Shown here in pieces: positions 50,130 through 60,968 of a stretch of DNA of 64,000 nucleotides (position 1 is the stretch's first letter; each line of letters starts with the position of its first letter). The stretch comes from Aphrocallistes beatrix (lineage: Eukaryota; Porifera; Hexactinellida; Sceptrulophora; Aphrocallistidae), in NCBI GenBank assembly GCA_963281255.1, contig OY725501.1, positions 3,635,674-3,699,673 of the forward strand, given 5' to 3'. The position numbers and the translations under genes are program-made. The notes under the pieces are model-generated. The model was not told the origin of the DNA, ran no database searches, and saw only the letters and a list, made by a program, of their open reading frames with translations.

Positions 50130-51605
50130 ATGGCAAATGAACCAGATGTACCCAGGGACAACCAGCAGACACCTGAAGAAGAAAGAAAACCCACTAAACC
50201 CACTAAACCCGCTGAAGATATCGAGGAGCAACAAAAAACAGTTAAAACTTTCATCGGAGTTTTGAAATCTGAAATCCGCGAATGGGACTGGAAAGAGTTG
50301 AGTTACTTAATAAGAGAAGTTGAATTTTTGTCTTTCGAGGCCAGAATTAAACTCTTGATTCAGGAAGGAACTCTAGCCAAGGATCTGGGAGAATTTACCC
50401 GCGTGATGAGAGTGATTAACCGCAAAGATATTGAAGCGAAAATAACACAACATAGAGCCTACTTCAGTGAAATATCAGACTTCGTCTTTGTAACGCTTCT
50501 ACTGAATGAAGTTTCTGAAATAGAAAAGTGGAAAGCTATTTTGAAAGAATTCATTTCGTCTAAACATGAAATGGTGACTCAATTGGTTGATGAAGACAAG
50601 TCTGTCAAAATGGATTCAGTCTATGTTCCACTAACGACTGTTGAGAAGAAAACTAGAGATGTGAAAGAGGAGGACGAAACGGATTTGAAGGAGTTAGAAC
50701 TTTTGAGAGAGATAACACGTGAAGGCAAGGGTAAAACTCTAGAGTTAGCAGAAGAACTTGAGAAAATCGAGGAATCTAAGCCTCAAATCTGGTGCTTGAT
50801 AGGTAACCCAGGCTGTGGAAAGAACTTCCTTTTCCATAAGACGGCGCTTAGATTCGGTAGAGGGGAATTGACTCGCTTCTCATATGCTCTCTCAATCCAA
50901 TGTAGCGATCCTTTCTGGCAGTACATGGAGTTCAATAAGAACCACGTGATAGACGATGCCTTCATTCAGCAATGGTTGAAACTATCAATGCCGATTCATA
51001 ACTGGACTCCTTACATGACCAACTACATCGTAGAGACAGAGGGAGACGGACTCCTCCTCATTCTGGACAGCATGGATGACTTTGTCGATGTGGTGGGTGC
51101 TGCCTTCCGTCAAACACTCCTATTTCGCCTCCTCACTCGGACAAGTCTCCCCAGGTCCACTATCTTGGTGTCCACTCGCCCTGGAGCCTACCTCGAACTC
51201 ATTAGTTCCCATCCAGAATTGAAAATAGATGGTTGCTTACAAGTATTGGGATTCTCACCTGAAAATCGTCATCTTTATTTCCGTAAACAGATCAAGGAGG
51301 AAGAGAAAGTGACTCAATTACTGAGTCTTTTCGAGCAGAGTGACGAAATGGATAAACTCTCTCTCGTTCCTGTGAATGCGTCTTTATTCGCAGCACTCGT
51401 TAGAGAATCTCAAGTGTTAAATGCCGTCACTCTCTCACAGCTCTATTCCGAGCTTATGGCGTATCTCATTCGAAAGCAGATGGCGAGAATGGGTCTGGAA
51501 AGAATGGAGAAGAGAAAAGTTCTATTTCATCTTCAACCTATTGTGCTTGACTACCTGTCTCGGATAAAGAATGTTGTGAATAAGGAGAGAATGGATATTT
51601 CCTGA
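50130..51605 (+). CDS. Short NACHT protein without LRRs and with altered Walker A
   Basis: ATG at 50130, 491 residues. A Pro/Lys-rich start (KPTKPTKPAED) precedes one death-fold-like module (about 38-150), the linker VYVPLTTVEKK shared with the neighbouring NLR, and a NACHT core. The P-loop reads G225-NPGCGK231-N232: the Ser/Thr that coordinates Mg2+ is Asn, so nucleotide binding or hydrolysis is probably impaired. Walker B LLLILD313-SMDD and VSTRPGAY are kept. The protein stops soon after the small helical region (YLIRKQMARMGLE), with no winged helix and no leucine-rich repeats, where its paralog at 44494-47954 continues. It may act as a decoy or adaptor in the same complex, or be a truncated relic. 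It is head-to-head with its paralog, 2.2 kb apart. Confidence 0.85.
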   Translation: MANEPDVPRDNQQTPEEERKPTKPTKPAEDIEEQQKTVKTFIGVLKSEIREWDWKELSYLIREVEFLSFEARIKLLIQEGTLAKDLGEFTRVMRVINRKDIEAKITQHRAYFSEISDFVFVTLLLNEVSEIEKWKAILKEFISSKHEMVTQLVDEDKSVKMDSVYVPLTTVEKKTRDVKEEDETDLKELELLREITREGKGKTLELAEELEKIEESKPQIWCLIGNPGCGKNFLFHKTALRFGRGELTRFSYALSIQCSDPFWQYMEFNKNHVIDDAFIQQWLKLSMPIHNWTPYMTNYIVETEGDGLLLILDSMDDFVDVVGAAFRQTLLFRLLTRTSLPRSTILVSTRPGAYLELISSHPELKIDGCLQVLGFSPENRHLYFRKQIKEEEKVTQLLSLFEQSDEMDKLSLVPVNASLFAALVRESQVLNAVTLSQLYSELMAYLIRKQMARMGLERMEKRKVLFHLQPIVLDYLSRIKNVVNKERMDIS

Positions 51606-52140
51606 TTCATTGTTCAGATCTTTCGGCGACAGAAAATCCTGTTAAATCTAATGAACTTTTATGTACATTTGCGATATTATTTTTAACTGTTTCTTATATA
51701 TATATATTATTAATTCGTATTTCGTCTTTTGTTAAATTATTTCGTCTTTTGTTAAATATGGATTCGTAATGATTCTTGGTGGATGACGAAGTGTTACAAA
51801 TGTTATAAATCACCAGACACCACTTTAGGCAAATTTATGGCAAAATTCTGAGAAAATGCGCTTTTTATTTGCACAAATTTGAAAATATTCCTGACATCTT
51901 TATTTATAGCCCCAGCCATTGATCAACGACCAGTTTATATTGAAAAAGTGTTTGGAAGTTTGTTGATTATTTGACCCAAGAATTAATGACACTCCTTGGA
52001 TCTTTCTCACGATTTACGGCAGTTATAAGTATGAGTCATGATCTAAGCTCTATTCTTAATGCTTCAGTGGTCCATTCACTTACATTAGCTGCAATAGCTT
52101 ATTTACAGTCGTAATTGAGATATATAGCTTAGAGGTGTTA
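51606..52140. other. Intergenic, no gene seen
   Basis: AT-rich, with a short (TA)n and a doubled TTTCGTCTTTTGTTAAAT near 51720. Confidence 0.4.
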
Positions 52141-53024
52141 ATGGCTAGCCGCTGGAGAGAGTGGGACATTGACTTCAAAGACTCCATAATTCCCAATGGA
52201 CACTCCGTGATCAGCAATCAGGACTATCCTCAGCCTGAGAAGCTGGACCAATCAGATGTCACGCCTGCCTCAATTCCCAGCGACCTGCTGGAGTTGATTG
52301 AGCGGGAGAGTGCCAGTAGGCGCAGGCAGGACTGCATCGTCGTGACTAGCTCCAAACACGGAGACAACTACCTATACACCAGGGATGGGGAAATGCAGAT
52401 GAATGATCAGGTATAGGACTTGTTAGTATTATATATATATATATATATATAGTTTTCTGTTTGTTTGTTTGTTTGTTTGTTTTTGACAAGTAGATGCTAA
52501 TGTGCACTAACAAACAAACAAACAGCAGGCAAATATTATTGAATAAATTTATCTTAATTACTTGATTTACTGACCAATCAAGAGTTTCAGGATTCCATAT
52601 AGGAGTACAGAAGTGAGGAACAGGAAATAGGCTTGCATTCCAAATCTCAAAACCAGTTGCTAGATACTCAGGACAGAGGCGTAGGGGTGGGAAGAGCTCA
52701 GTTAATGAAACAGAGAGTGAACATGGTTACTGCAGGGAACAAACAGAATGTGAGCTGTTTACCTAATTTGTTGTTGTTATCCTCAGTGTTTTGAGGCATA
52801 GGATTTAAGTTTTTGGATTTTCGAATGAATGCAAGTCGTTTTAAATAATTTTACAAAACTTGAATATATTTGAAATCTTCTCACTATGTATTAGAACTAA
52901 AATATGAACAAACTTAAGGCATTTTGGAAGAGATCCTATTTTTCTAATTTCTCCTTTCTTTTAGAAACCGCAGAAGAAACCTATTGGTCGTGGGAGAGGT
53001 AAATCTAAGTCAAATCCGAACTGA
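52141..53024 (+). CDS. Small two-exon protein, function unknown
   Basis: ATG at 52141. Exon 1 (52141-52410) encodes 90 residues beginning MASRWREWDIDFKDS, with SDLLELIERESASRRRQD and YLYTRDGEM. The donor CAG|GTATAG follows in phase 0. Exon 2 (52965-53024) after a TTTTAG acceptor adds KPQKKPIGRGRGKSK and a stop: 109 aa. The tail is a basic GRGRGK patch that could bind RNA or serve nuclear entry. The intron contains (TA)n and (TTTG)n tracts whose AAAC counterpart follows nearby, forming an inverted pair. I do not recognise the family; the higher GC content of exon 1 relative to its flanks supports coding. Confidence 0.6.
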
Positions 53025-54905
53025 TTTTGTTTGTTATTTTGTTGTGTAATCATTACATGCATACTTGAACGCCCTTACATACTATCCAATTGATTGATAT
53101 GAACCTGAGAGAATAGTACTTTTGTATATCCCCATTTGCCACTTGATATCTCAGATATGAGACTTCAATTAATATAACCCCATTAATGATTAGATAAATG
53201 GTAGGAGGGACGAATTTTATTCTGAGGGGTAGGGAAAAGTTAACACCCTATTTGTGGATTATAAAACTTTTTTTTTCATTCAATTTTAAAAAAAGTGATT
53301 GAAAATAACTTCATACAGTCAGGGTCGCTTAATATGAACATTTGTTTATTATGAACTAACCTCCTGGTCCCAATTTCATTTTTTAGATAGGATTTGTATT
53401 GAATCAAGTTCGCTTAATAGAAGTATCTCTATTATGAACAGATTTTTTGGTCCCCTGGTGGTTCACAATAAGCGACCCTGACTATGTTTTAAAATTTGTG
53501 AGGTTTTAGGAAAGTTGAACTTCGATACATTTGAAGAGAATAAAGTTTTTATTTTCAGACAAAAAGTGTAGGTCAAATAGTGAGAGAGGGAAGATATTGC
53601 ATTGTGTAAGATAACCCTCTCTCTCCGGACCCAATCTACTGTATTGTTATGAGCTATATATACCAACTATTCTATTAAGAATAGACATGTGGTTGGTTAA
53701 TATATCAGAACTCATACTAAGTCCTAGAATACACCATAATAATATTTTCCAGTCCTTCAATCTTCCCAAATCTGGCACAGTAATGAGTTGGCTATTATAA
53801 TACTAATACTAATAATAATATTTCGACCTTATAGAATCCACTGTTTTCATAATGGTTAACTGTCATCATAATGTAAAACTATCCCATTCATTATCTCGTA
53901 TGAGAATAGCATACTGTACTCTTTTGTATTTTAATTACTCGAACTATTACGGATGTGTTAGTCTCCAAACAAACGCGGATTATAATAGCAGAATATGTGT
54001 TAACTCACAACATGGTAACTTACAATGGATTCTCTTGTAACTCGAAATTTGATCGCATATCACTCGAGGAAACTAGAAATTTAAGATTATTCAAGGATTC
54101 TACACATTTTTAGAGAAATGTACCAATTTTCTAGAATATTAAAAATATCTTTTCAATGGGTTGGAGTTTCAGAATAGTTTCGTATACAGAGTTCTCCCAT
54201 GGCGTTTTGGCCTATTGGCCTGAGGCACCTATGCTCGAAAGGGGTTTCGACAGAATGTCTAAAAATAGCTAAGCACACTAATGACCAAATATGGTGATAT
54301 ATCAGCTGATATTCCTTCAAAATCAAGACCAATCAACTTACACCCTTCCGAAAATTCTTAGGAAGAAACTGATATAGAATTCTCTGCGAATGTGGATCTG
54401 TTAATTACATATTTAGTTTTCTTTTAATAAGTGTAAAGCTTTTGGATTTTCTATCTAACTGAAAAATCCAGATTAATTAGAAAAATTTTAAAACTTTAAA
54501 ACATTTCCTCTAACAGTTCCCTAAACCAGCAGATCCTATTTCTGGTGGGAATAGTCTGAAATGTGGCAATCAAATCGAGGTACTTTTCAGCTTCAAAATT
54601 TGCTTTCAGGAAAAACCTGTCAAAATGTTAGCAACTTTTTCGTGAACAAAACACGAGTTGCTAATAATTATGGGAATACCGCTGTCTATTCTTATTTTCC
54701 TGTTCCACAACTAATTTCTATTTCTAGACTATTCACCATTCAACACAAATTTAATTCATAACTAACATTAATGAGTAGAATAATATATCATTATAACATC
54801 TACGAGATACAAATATTACCATCTTGTAGAAAACAACATAAATATTGGTCAATGGGAGAATTATCTATTAATAGAATACGTATGGTATTTTTAGAAGTGA
54901 GCGGG
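53025..54905. other. Intergenic with one MITE
   Basis: 53316-53484 is a pogo-like MITE (ends CAGTCAGGGTCGCTTAATATG and ATAAGCGACCCTGACTATG, TA-flanked). The remaining sequence is AT-rich 3' flank of the forkhead gene; no exon seen. Confidence 0.5.
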
Positions 54906-56027
54906 TTACTGTAATTCATGCAGGTATTGTTCATGCGGCCAATGGAATGTGGAAGGTGTCAAAATATCATTTTTCAACTCAGGAGAGTTACTCTCGTCAG
55001 AAGTTAGACTGTTATTTCTCTGCTGCACCAAATCTCCATGTGCAAATGAGAAAAGCGATTGTTTGTCATTTTTGAGTTGTGACTGTATGAGATGTGCGTA
55101 TGGGATGGGATAGTGGTAGTTAGGGTAGTGGAGATAGTTATGTGTGTAGTTTTGATTGTAGAGGTGTTGGCAATCGAGATCTTCAGGTTTAGTGTAATAG
55201 TTCTGGCAGTAGCTGTTGAACGGTGGAGAGTTTAGGTCCCCTATTTGAGGAACTTCTCCTGTCGGGGAAAGCTCACTCTGTCCACTGTACAGCCGCTGAT
55301 AATACTCAGCTAGGTTAGGAGGGTATACTGTCGTAGAGTCGGCGAGATAGTACGCCTCTTCTTCCCTCTCGTCGATTTGCAGTGAGAACTGGGACTGGAA
55401 ATCAGTGTCTTTGTCCTCAGAAGGTCTTCTGATTGGTCGCCTCCTACGCCGCTTATAGTTCCCCTCTTCGAAAATGACTTCGTTCTTAGTATCTAGCGTC
55501 CAATAGTGCGATTTCCCAGATTTCCCGCCTTTAGATGAAAGTTTTACAAAACACTCGTGCAGTGAAAGGTTGTGACGAATAGAGTTCTTCCATCCTTGAT
55601 TTTCCCTCAGCTGATAGTACTGGAAGTTGTCGACTATGTATTCGTATATCCCATTCAGAGTCATCTTCTTCTCTTCACTGCTCTCGATCGCCATTGTAAT
55701 CAGTGCTACATAGCTGTAGGGCGGTTTGATGGATGAATTCAGTTTTGGGACGTATGGGTTGGTTGAAAAGTCGGTGAGTTTAATCATTCGCGCTGGAATG
55801 GTAGGCGTTGGAAGCTTGGGGAGACTCTTAATCGTTTTCTGCAGTTCCAAGGTCTGCTGGATGCCCTGCCTGATTTCGATTTCCAGTTTCATCAACTCTT
55901 CTTGAGTTGTTGGAATCAATTTGTTTGGCGGTGCGATTATGATTGGTTCGTCTGGCTTTTTGTTTCCAGGCGATGCGTCGTTATGGCTGTGCATTTGGTG
56001 CTCTGGAATTGAAACTGGGGAAGACAT
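54906..56027 (-). CDS. Forkhead-box transcription factor, FoxL2-like
   Basis: I chose ATG at 56027 ([10 protein letters not shown]). A longer frame from 56087 would overlap a TATA box at 56071-56076, so it is unlikely to be translated. The protein has 373 residues, single exon. The forkhead domain is at about residues 101-196: [48 protein letters not shown], and [25 protein letters not shown]. The EGNY-R-R-R-R-R end is typical of FoxL2 and near relatives (FoxI, FoxQ). It binds DNA in the nucleus to control development. The N-terminal region has a short helix ([11 protein letters not shown]). The C-terminal half is Tyr/Asn/Pro-rich. Forkhead is certain; the FoxL2 subclass is a judgement by eye. 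Confidence 0.9.
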   Translation of the reverse strand: MSSPVSIPEHQMHSHNDASPGNKKPDEPIIIAPPNKLIPTTQEELMKLEIEIRQGIQQTLELQKTIKSLPKLPTPTIPARMIKLTDFSTNPYVPKLNSSIKPPYSYVALITMAIESSEEKKMTLNGIYEYIVDNFQYYQLRENQGWKNSIRHNLSLHECFVKLSSKGGKSGKSHYWTLDTKNEVIFEEGNYKRRRRRPIRRPSEDKDTDFQSQFSLQIDEREEEAYYLADSTTVYPPNLAEYYQRLYSGQSELSPTGEVPQIGDLNSPPFNSYCQNYYTKPEDLDCQHLYNQNYTHNYLHYPNYHYPIPYAHLIQSQLKNDKQSLFSFAHGDLVQQRNNSLTSDESNSPELKNDILTPSTFHWPHEQYLHELQ

Positions 56028-56070
56028 TTGACACTGGAGTAAGGAATGAAATGTGGTATTGGAATGTGTA

Positions 56071-56076
56071 TTTATA
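56071..56076 (-). promoter_or_regulatory. TATA box of the forkhead gene
   Basis: TATAAA on the minus strand, 44 bp before the chosen ATG, leaving room for transcription to start about 30 bp downstream with a very short leader. Confidence 0.45.
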
Positions 56077-56951
56077 GTATGCCACATACAGCCTATTAAT
56101 TACCAGCATTCACCAATCATAATGGGATTTGAATGGCAATTATTAACTATTGTGATTCGTTTGTAATGCATTGTTCTTTGGACAATTACTTCAAGCTATT
56201 ATTCCTGAAAAACTAACTAACTTTATTACTGAATTAGAACGTAAAATATATTCTTTTGAATTTAAATCGTTTTCTGAGGTATGGGCTAAATGAAATTTAT
56301 CCATTATGTCCCAACTTTTGGGCACACATATAATACTTTTCTATTGCGTCCCGCCATATCCCGCGAAATTAAACGCTGCGTCCCGCTTTTATCATGGCTC
56401 AAGTTGGCATAGATTATTTTGTAGATTGAAAAATTTAATCTTTTTCATAGATATTTATACATAACATTCCTGTGGTACGTATATGTATCTACAATCAAGA
56501 TAAGTCCGAATGACCTATAATTCTTCTTGAAAATCGCATCTTCCACTCTTAAATGATCGAAATCAAATATACCTCAAGCCAGCAGTTTCCAACCTTTTTT
56601 TGGACCTGGGCCTCTTATGCAATATTCCTATATTCTGTGGACCCCCTCCCATTAACTATAATAAAAGTTTCGAACCTTGTATGGACCCCTGGTATCTTCT
56701 GTGGACCACTAAGGGGTCCATGGGTCCCAGGTTGGGAACCACTGCATTAAGCAATGCTTTCGCATACTTTTCATAGCCGCATTAGCTACACATTGAGATC
56801 TATGCCTAGAGCACTACCCCCCAAGTGGACATAGATAACATAGTGCTTGTAACTGCTTAATTACAGCAGTTAATTGTAACTAAATATATCCATTCTACAC
56901 TTAATTATATCCTAAATTTAGCTACACTTATTAGCTATTATCACCGTCGTG
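56077..56951. other. Intergenic with two repeat fragments
   Basis: About 56316-56412: a fragment of the GTCCCGC...CAAGTTGGCAT repeat. 56581-56745: a hAT-type MITE-like copy (CAGTTTCCAACC at one end, GGTTGGGAACCACTG at the other). The rest is 5' flank of Dr1. Confidence 0.5.
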
Positions 56952-57620
56952 ATGGCTACGTTCGATTTCGATACTGGAGAGCGAGGGTTGGAAGACGAAC
57001 CAGGTCTTCCCCGACTAACCGTCAACAACATGATCAAGGAAATTCTTCCAGAAACAAAGGTTGCTAAGGAGTCTAAAGATCTAATAATAAACTGCTGCTC
57101 TGAGTTCATACATGTCATCTCTACGGAAGCGAATGAGCTTGCGGAGAAATCAAAGAAAGCACACACCCTTATTACTCCCGATCACGTCATCCAATCACTG
57201 AAGAACCTCGGTTTTACTGAGTATGTCGATGAGGTAACAGTAGCTTATAAGGAATTCAAAGAGACGTATAAGAAAAAGAAAAGCCATCCGAAGAACGAGA
57301 CGCATTTGAGTCAAGAAGAGTTGCAGAAGCAACAAAAGGAACTTTTCGAACAGGCAAGGGTAGAGCAGTTTCAGAAAGACCAGGAGGAGTATATGAAGAA
57401 TTTCCAACAGGCACAACAACAGATGTCGACTGGAGGGCCTATCAGCATCCCTGGTTATTCTGGGTTTCCGCCAATGGTACCTGGGATCCTACCTCCTGTC
57501 CCCACTCAGTTCAACTCGTACGGAACGGTAGATGGTAGCGCGAACAACCAATCAATTTCTTCCGGGAGCAGTGACGCGTTGGAATCTTTGAGTAGTGACA
57601 GTGATAAGGAAATGTTGTGA
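56952..57620 (+). CDS. DR1: Dr1 / negative cofactor 2 beta (NC2-beta)
   Basis: The first ATG in frame is 56952 (MATFDFDTGERG). The protein has 222 residues, single exon. The histone fold spans about residues 18-96: LPRLTVNNMIKEILP, KDLIINCCSEFIHVISTEANE, and TPDHVIQSLKNLGF, matching Dr1. Then comes a Gln-rich helix (LSQEELQKQQKELFEQAR) as in animal Dr1, and a Pro/Gly/Ser tail ending in an acidic DSDKEML. Role: dimerises with DRAP1 (NC2-alpha), binds TBP on promoters and blocks TFIIA/TFIIB entry; nuclear. Longer than human Dr1 (176 residues) because of the tail. Secure. Confidence 0.94.
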   Translation: MATFDFDTGERGLEDEPGLPRLTVNNMIKEILPETKVAKESKDLIINCCSEFIHVISTEANELAEKSKKAHTLITPDHVIQSLKNLGFTEYVDEVTVAYKEFKETYKKKKSHPKNETHLSQEELQKQQKELFEQARVEQFQKDQEEYMKNFQQAQQQMSTGGPISIPGYSGFPPMVPGILPPVPTQFNSYGTVDGSANNQSISSGSSDALESLSSDSDKEML

Positions 57621-57710
57621 ATTTGTTGCATCAAATGAATGAATTGTGTTTGCTCAATTTAAATTAATTCAATATCAATGCTATTGAATATTGACGTTAA
57701 CGATCTATAC

Positions 57711-58214
57711 CAGTGGTCTTCAAACTGGGGTACGCGTACCCCTGGGGGTATGCGAGGCTTCTCATGGGGGTACGCGAGGCTTCTCATGGGGGTACGTGAG
57801 GCTTCTCATGGGGGTACGCTAGGCTTCTCATGGGGGTACGCGAGGCTTCTCATGGGGGTACGCTAGGCTTCTCATGGGGGTACGCTAGGCTTCTCATGGG
57901 GGTACGCTAGGCTTCTCATGGGGGTACGCGAGGCTTCTCATGGGGGTACGCTAGGCTTCTCATGGGGGTACGCTAGGCTTCTCATGGGGGTACGCTAGGC
58001 TTCTCATGGGGGTACGCTAGGCTTCTCATGGGGGTACGCTAGGCTTCTCATGGGGGTACGCTAGGCTTCTCATGGGGGTACGCGAGCTCTCTTTGAGACG
58101 AGTCTGTTAAGTATGTCATATCTCATTCAACCATAATTTCTCCTTACTTGGGGGTACGCGTAAAGTTCAAAAAATAGCCAGGGGGTCCGCTGGGAAAAAG
58201 TTTGAAGACCACTG
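57711..58214. mobile_element. hAT-type MITE containing a 22-nt minisatellite
   Basis: Ends CAGTGGTCTTCAAACT and AGTTTGAAGACCACTG are exact inverted repeats. The 8-bp target duplication ATCTATAC lies at 57703-57710 and 58215-58222, the hAT signature. The interior (about 57739-58083) is some 16 copies of a 22-nt unit, CATGGGGGTACGCTAGGCTT plus CT. Confidence 0.88.
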
Positions 58215-58222
58215 ATCTATAC

Positions 58223-58528
58223 CATATGTGGGCAAAGTGCGGCCCGCGGGGTTCGTTTGGAAAGGGCATGAATGCGGCCCGAAGAATTTTCTAGGACACT
58301 TTTAGCCCTTGAGAGGAGTAGATTTTATTTTTCGATTCATAAATCGCTTTCTATAATTTTATAATGGTATTGTACAGTATACACTTGAATTATTATTCTA
58401 TAGACGTGTGTGCTTGTATGTATTTGTTCATTTTTCATGGTAGCAAAAACATTCTCAAATTTTGTGGCCCGCCAAGTCTGCTCAAAGTTTCACTGCGGCC
58501 CGAAAGCTAACTTTTGTGCCCACCCCTG
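58223..58528. mobile_element. Second hAT-type MITE in the same target site
   Basis: It begins CATATGTGGGCAAAGTGCGG and ends with GTGCCCACCCCTG, diverged inverted repeats of the hAT type. It shares the left duplication 58215-58222 with the first element and has its own ATCTATAC at 58529-58536. Confidence 0.8.
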
Positions 58529-58734
58529 ATCTATACTGTCTGGTGGGACATATGTGAGAATGTTTAGTTATTGAAACGTGAGAATAAGGCAGTTTATCGA
58601 TACGCTTATATTATCTAATGACAAGAATGTTCAAACTACGAATCTTCCATATTTAGGTGCTATAATGGTATATAGTTTTAGAATCGTTGTTTTTGTGTTT
58701 GAATTTAGTAAACAAAAGAAAAGAAAACAATTTT

Positions 58735-59661
58735 ATGTCTGTTTCGTCAGAAGACTCGAATCCACCTCTTCGAGAAATGAGGATAGGACCTGAATTCCAA
58801 TCTTCTCTTCCTAGTTACGAAACAGAATACAAAACTCAGTCAAATTCGACACTTCTCTGGTACCCACCCTCTGACCACATTCCAGACATCACCTTGACAA
58901 CGCAGGAATTCTATGAGAAAGGATACTCAAGACAACGTGTTTTGGAGGTTATTTTTAGAAACAATTATGACGTGTCCGTTTCGAGAAGTGTTTTGTTGAA
59001 AGAAGAGAAATTTGGGACGAAATTTTCGAAAGTTGAAAAAAATAATTTTGAATTAGGCTATCAAGAATTTGAGAAAAGATTCGATGCCATCCAATCAAAT
59101 TACTTGTCTCATAAAACCATTCCCGAAATAGTCGGATACTATCACACTTGGAAGCGTGACAAGCCTGTCTCTAAAGTTGACCTAAAATTAGAATGCTATT
59201 TTGAGAACTTGCATTGCGATCCTAGTTCTGTGGGTGAGGTGGATAGGAACTGGCAGCAGGACGGAGTGAATGACAATGTCAGTGTCGATATCGAAGAGTT
59301 GAAAACGGTTATGATGGACAGGAAAGGAGATGAATTGGAACAGCTAGAGGTTGAGTGCGAAAATAATAAGATTGCGATGCAAGTTAATTCTCATTCAATT
59401 CGTTTGCTCAAGTCTACTCGTTGCTATGAAGAAATAGAAAAAATGCGCCCCCAATCTTTTCACACCTCCAAGCACAAGCAAGCTAAGAAGTGTAGTATGC
59501 CTAGAAAGCGATTGAACAATGCAGAAACACCTGAGATAGTGAGCAACTGTGACAGCCCGAAACGTGCCAAATATACGGACGAAGTTAATAATAATAAACA
59601 TGACGACAACAACAACAACAACAACAACAACAATGATAATAATAATATTCCCTTCTTGTAA
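58735..59661 (+). CDS. ELM2-SANT domain protein, CoREST (RCOR)-like
   Basis: The first ATG in frame is 58735 (MSVSSEDSNPP). The protein has 308 residues. An ELM2-type start (MRIGPEFQSSLP, about 15-26, then LLWYPPSD) is followed by a helical region (EFYEKGYSRQRVLEVIFRNNYDVSVS). A SANT domain is at about 97-142: FSKVEKNNFELGYQEFEKRFDAIQS, and HKTIPEIVGYYHTWKR. This order is that of CoREST and related corepressor subunits that bind HDAC1/2. The second SANT domain of CoREST is absent. The C-terminus has a basic stretch and ends in a poly-Asn run encoded by an AAC microsatellite (about 59605-59645). RERE or MIER relatives are alternatives. Possibly an upstream exon is missed. Confidence 0.75.
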   Translation: MSVSSEDSNPPLREMRIGPEFQSSLPSYETEYKTQSNSTLLWYPPSDHIPDITLTTQEFYEKGYSRQRVLEVIFRNNYDVSVSRSVLLKEEKFGTKFSKVEKNNFELGYQEFEKRFDAIQSNYLSHKTIPEIVGYYHTWKRDKPVSKVDLKLECYFENLHCDPSSVGEVDRNWQQDGVNDNVSVDIEELKTVMMDRKGDELEQLEVECENNKIAMQVNSHSIRLLKSTRCYEEIEKMRPQSFHTSKHKQAKKCSMPRKRLNNAETPEIVSNCDSPKRAKYTDEVNNNKHDDNNNNNNNNNDNNNIPFL

Positions 59662-59832
59662 GATCAGTTTGTATATGTGTTCTATATTATTTGGAGGTAT
59701 ACGGTTAGTTCATACTTTTTTACCTTAAAAATTCGATTGTAATAGCTCCATTAAAATACCTTAGTTTGTATGGACATTGGACATAATTGTCTTAATTCCT
59801 AACTGGGTTCATTGTTTCAATTTCAGTTTATG

Positions 59833-60023
59833 GGGCATGCCTAATTTCCGGGACGGGGCCGTTCCGGAAATTAGGTATCTTAACCCGTCCCATCCCGGAA
59901 ATTAGGTACCTTTTCTGTCCCGTCCCGGAGATTAGGCATCTTGACTCGTCCAGTACCGGAAATTAGGTACCTAGATTTTCGGGATGATTCCGTCCCGTCC
60001 CATCCCGGAAATTGGGCGTGCCC
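59833..60023. mobile_element. Foldback element of the GGGCATGCC family
   Basis: Ends GGGCATGCCTAATTTCCGGG and CCCGGAAATTGGGCGTGCCC, flanked by AGTTTATG at 59825-59832 and 60024-60031. It is related to 41449-41795, with GAAATTAGG in place of TAAATTAGG. Confidence 0.75.
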
Positions 60024-60137
60024 AGTTTATGAGAAAGTCAAAAACAAATTAATTTAGACTTTTAGAGTAATCTCAAAGTGTCAAGAATCCTTCTCTACAA
60101 GTCTGTAAGCTAAATATAGTTCTGAATAGCTATTTTC

Positions 60138-60968
60138 ATGGCAACAAGAGACCCAATTATAGAACAAGATGACAGTGATAGCGAAATTATAGTCGCTCCA
60201 ATCTTGAATTTCTCAAAGAAGTACCACTCCATTTGTACAGACATCAACAGACTGAGTTACCCCGAAATTAAATGTTATCTCAGCGCCAATGGTAAATGCA
60301 GTGAAGGCTGTATTGAAGTTTTAAACCGACGTGTGAAAAATTTAGTCCCCAAACCAATGGCATATGTTGAAAAACCGCAGCCAGACTATTATTTAGTTTT
60401 AGATTTTGAGTGCACCTGCGATTATCCAAAACCGAAAGATTTCAAACACGAAATCATTGAATTTCCGATTATTTTATTGAACAGAAAGACTCTTGAAATT
60501 GAATCTGAGTTCCATTCATTTTGCAGACCAATTATCAACCCGGAATTAACCAAATTCTGTTTCGACTTAACTGGCATTACTCAGAAGCAAGTTGATAACG
60601 CCCCAACTTTCAATGAACTACAGCCGGTGCTCAACCAATGGATGGCTGAGAAAGTTTACGCGAAAAATGTTTCGTTTGCTTTTGCGACAGATGGGATTTG
60701 GGATTTCGACAAATTTCTTTCCCCGCAGTGCCAATATTCTAAAATTAGCTACCCCGACTATGCAAAGGAATGGGTGGACGTTCGCAAACACTTTTCACGT
60801 TGCTATGGTATTACAGGAAGTATTTCGTTTATGATGGAATGTTTGGGGCGAAAGTTCGATGGAAGAATGCATTCTGGATTGGATGATGCTAGAAACGTAG
60901 CTAAGATCCTAATTCAAATGCTGAAAGATGGGAATTGTATGTCTTGCAATCGAGTTATTGGTAAATAA
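60138..60968 (+). CDS. ERI1: 3'-5' exoribonuclease ERI1
   Basis: ATG at 60138, 276 residues, single exon. A SAP-like segment is at about 36-70 (RLSYPEIKCYLSANG). The DEDDh exonuclease follows: D89 and E91 in YYLVLDFECTC, HEIIEFPIILLN, FCFDLTGITQKQVD, D185 in FATDGIWDFDKFL, and H245/D250 in HSGLDDARNVAKI. All five catalytic positions are present. Role: trims the histone mRNA stem-loop and 5.8S rRNA and degrades siRNA, so it limits RNA interference; nuclear and cytosolic. Human ERI1 is 349 residues; this one is shorter at the ends. Secure. Confidence 0.92.
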   Translation: MATRDPIIEQDDSDSEIIVAPILNFSKKYHSICTDINRLSYPEIKCYLSANGKCSEGCIEVLNRRVKNLVPKPMAYVEKPQPDYYLVLDFECTCDYPKPKDFKHEIIEFPIILLNRKTLEIESEFHSFCRPIINPELTKFCFDLTGITQKQVDNAPTFNELQPVLNQWMAEKVYAKNVSFAFATDGIWDFDKFLSPQCQYSKISYPDYAKEWVDVRKHFSRCYGITGSISFMMECLGRKFDGRMHSGLDDARNVAKILIQMLKDGNCMSCNRVIGK

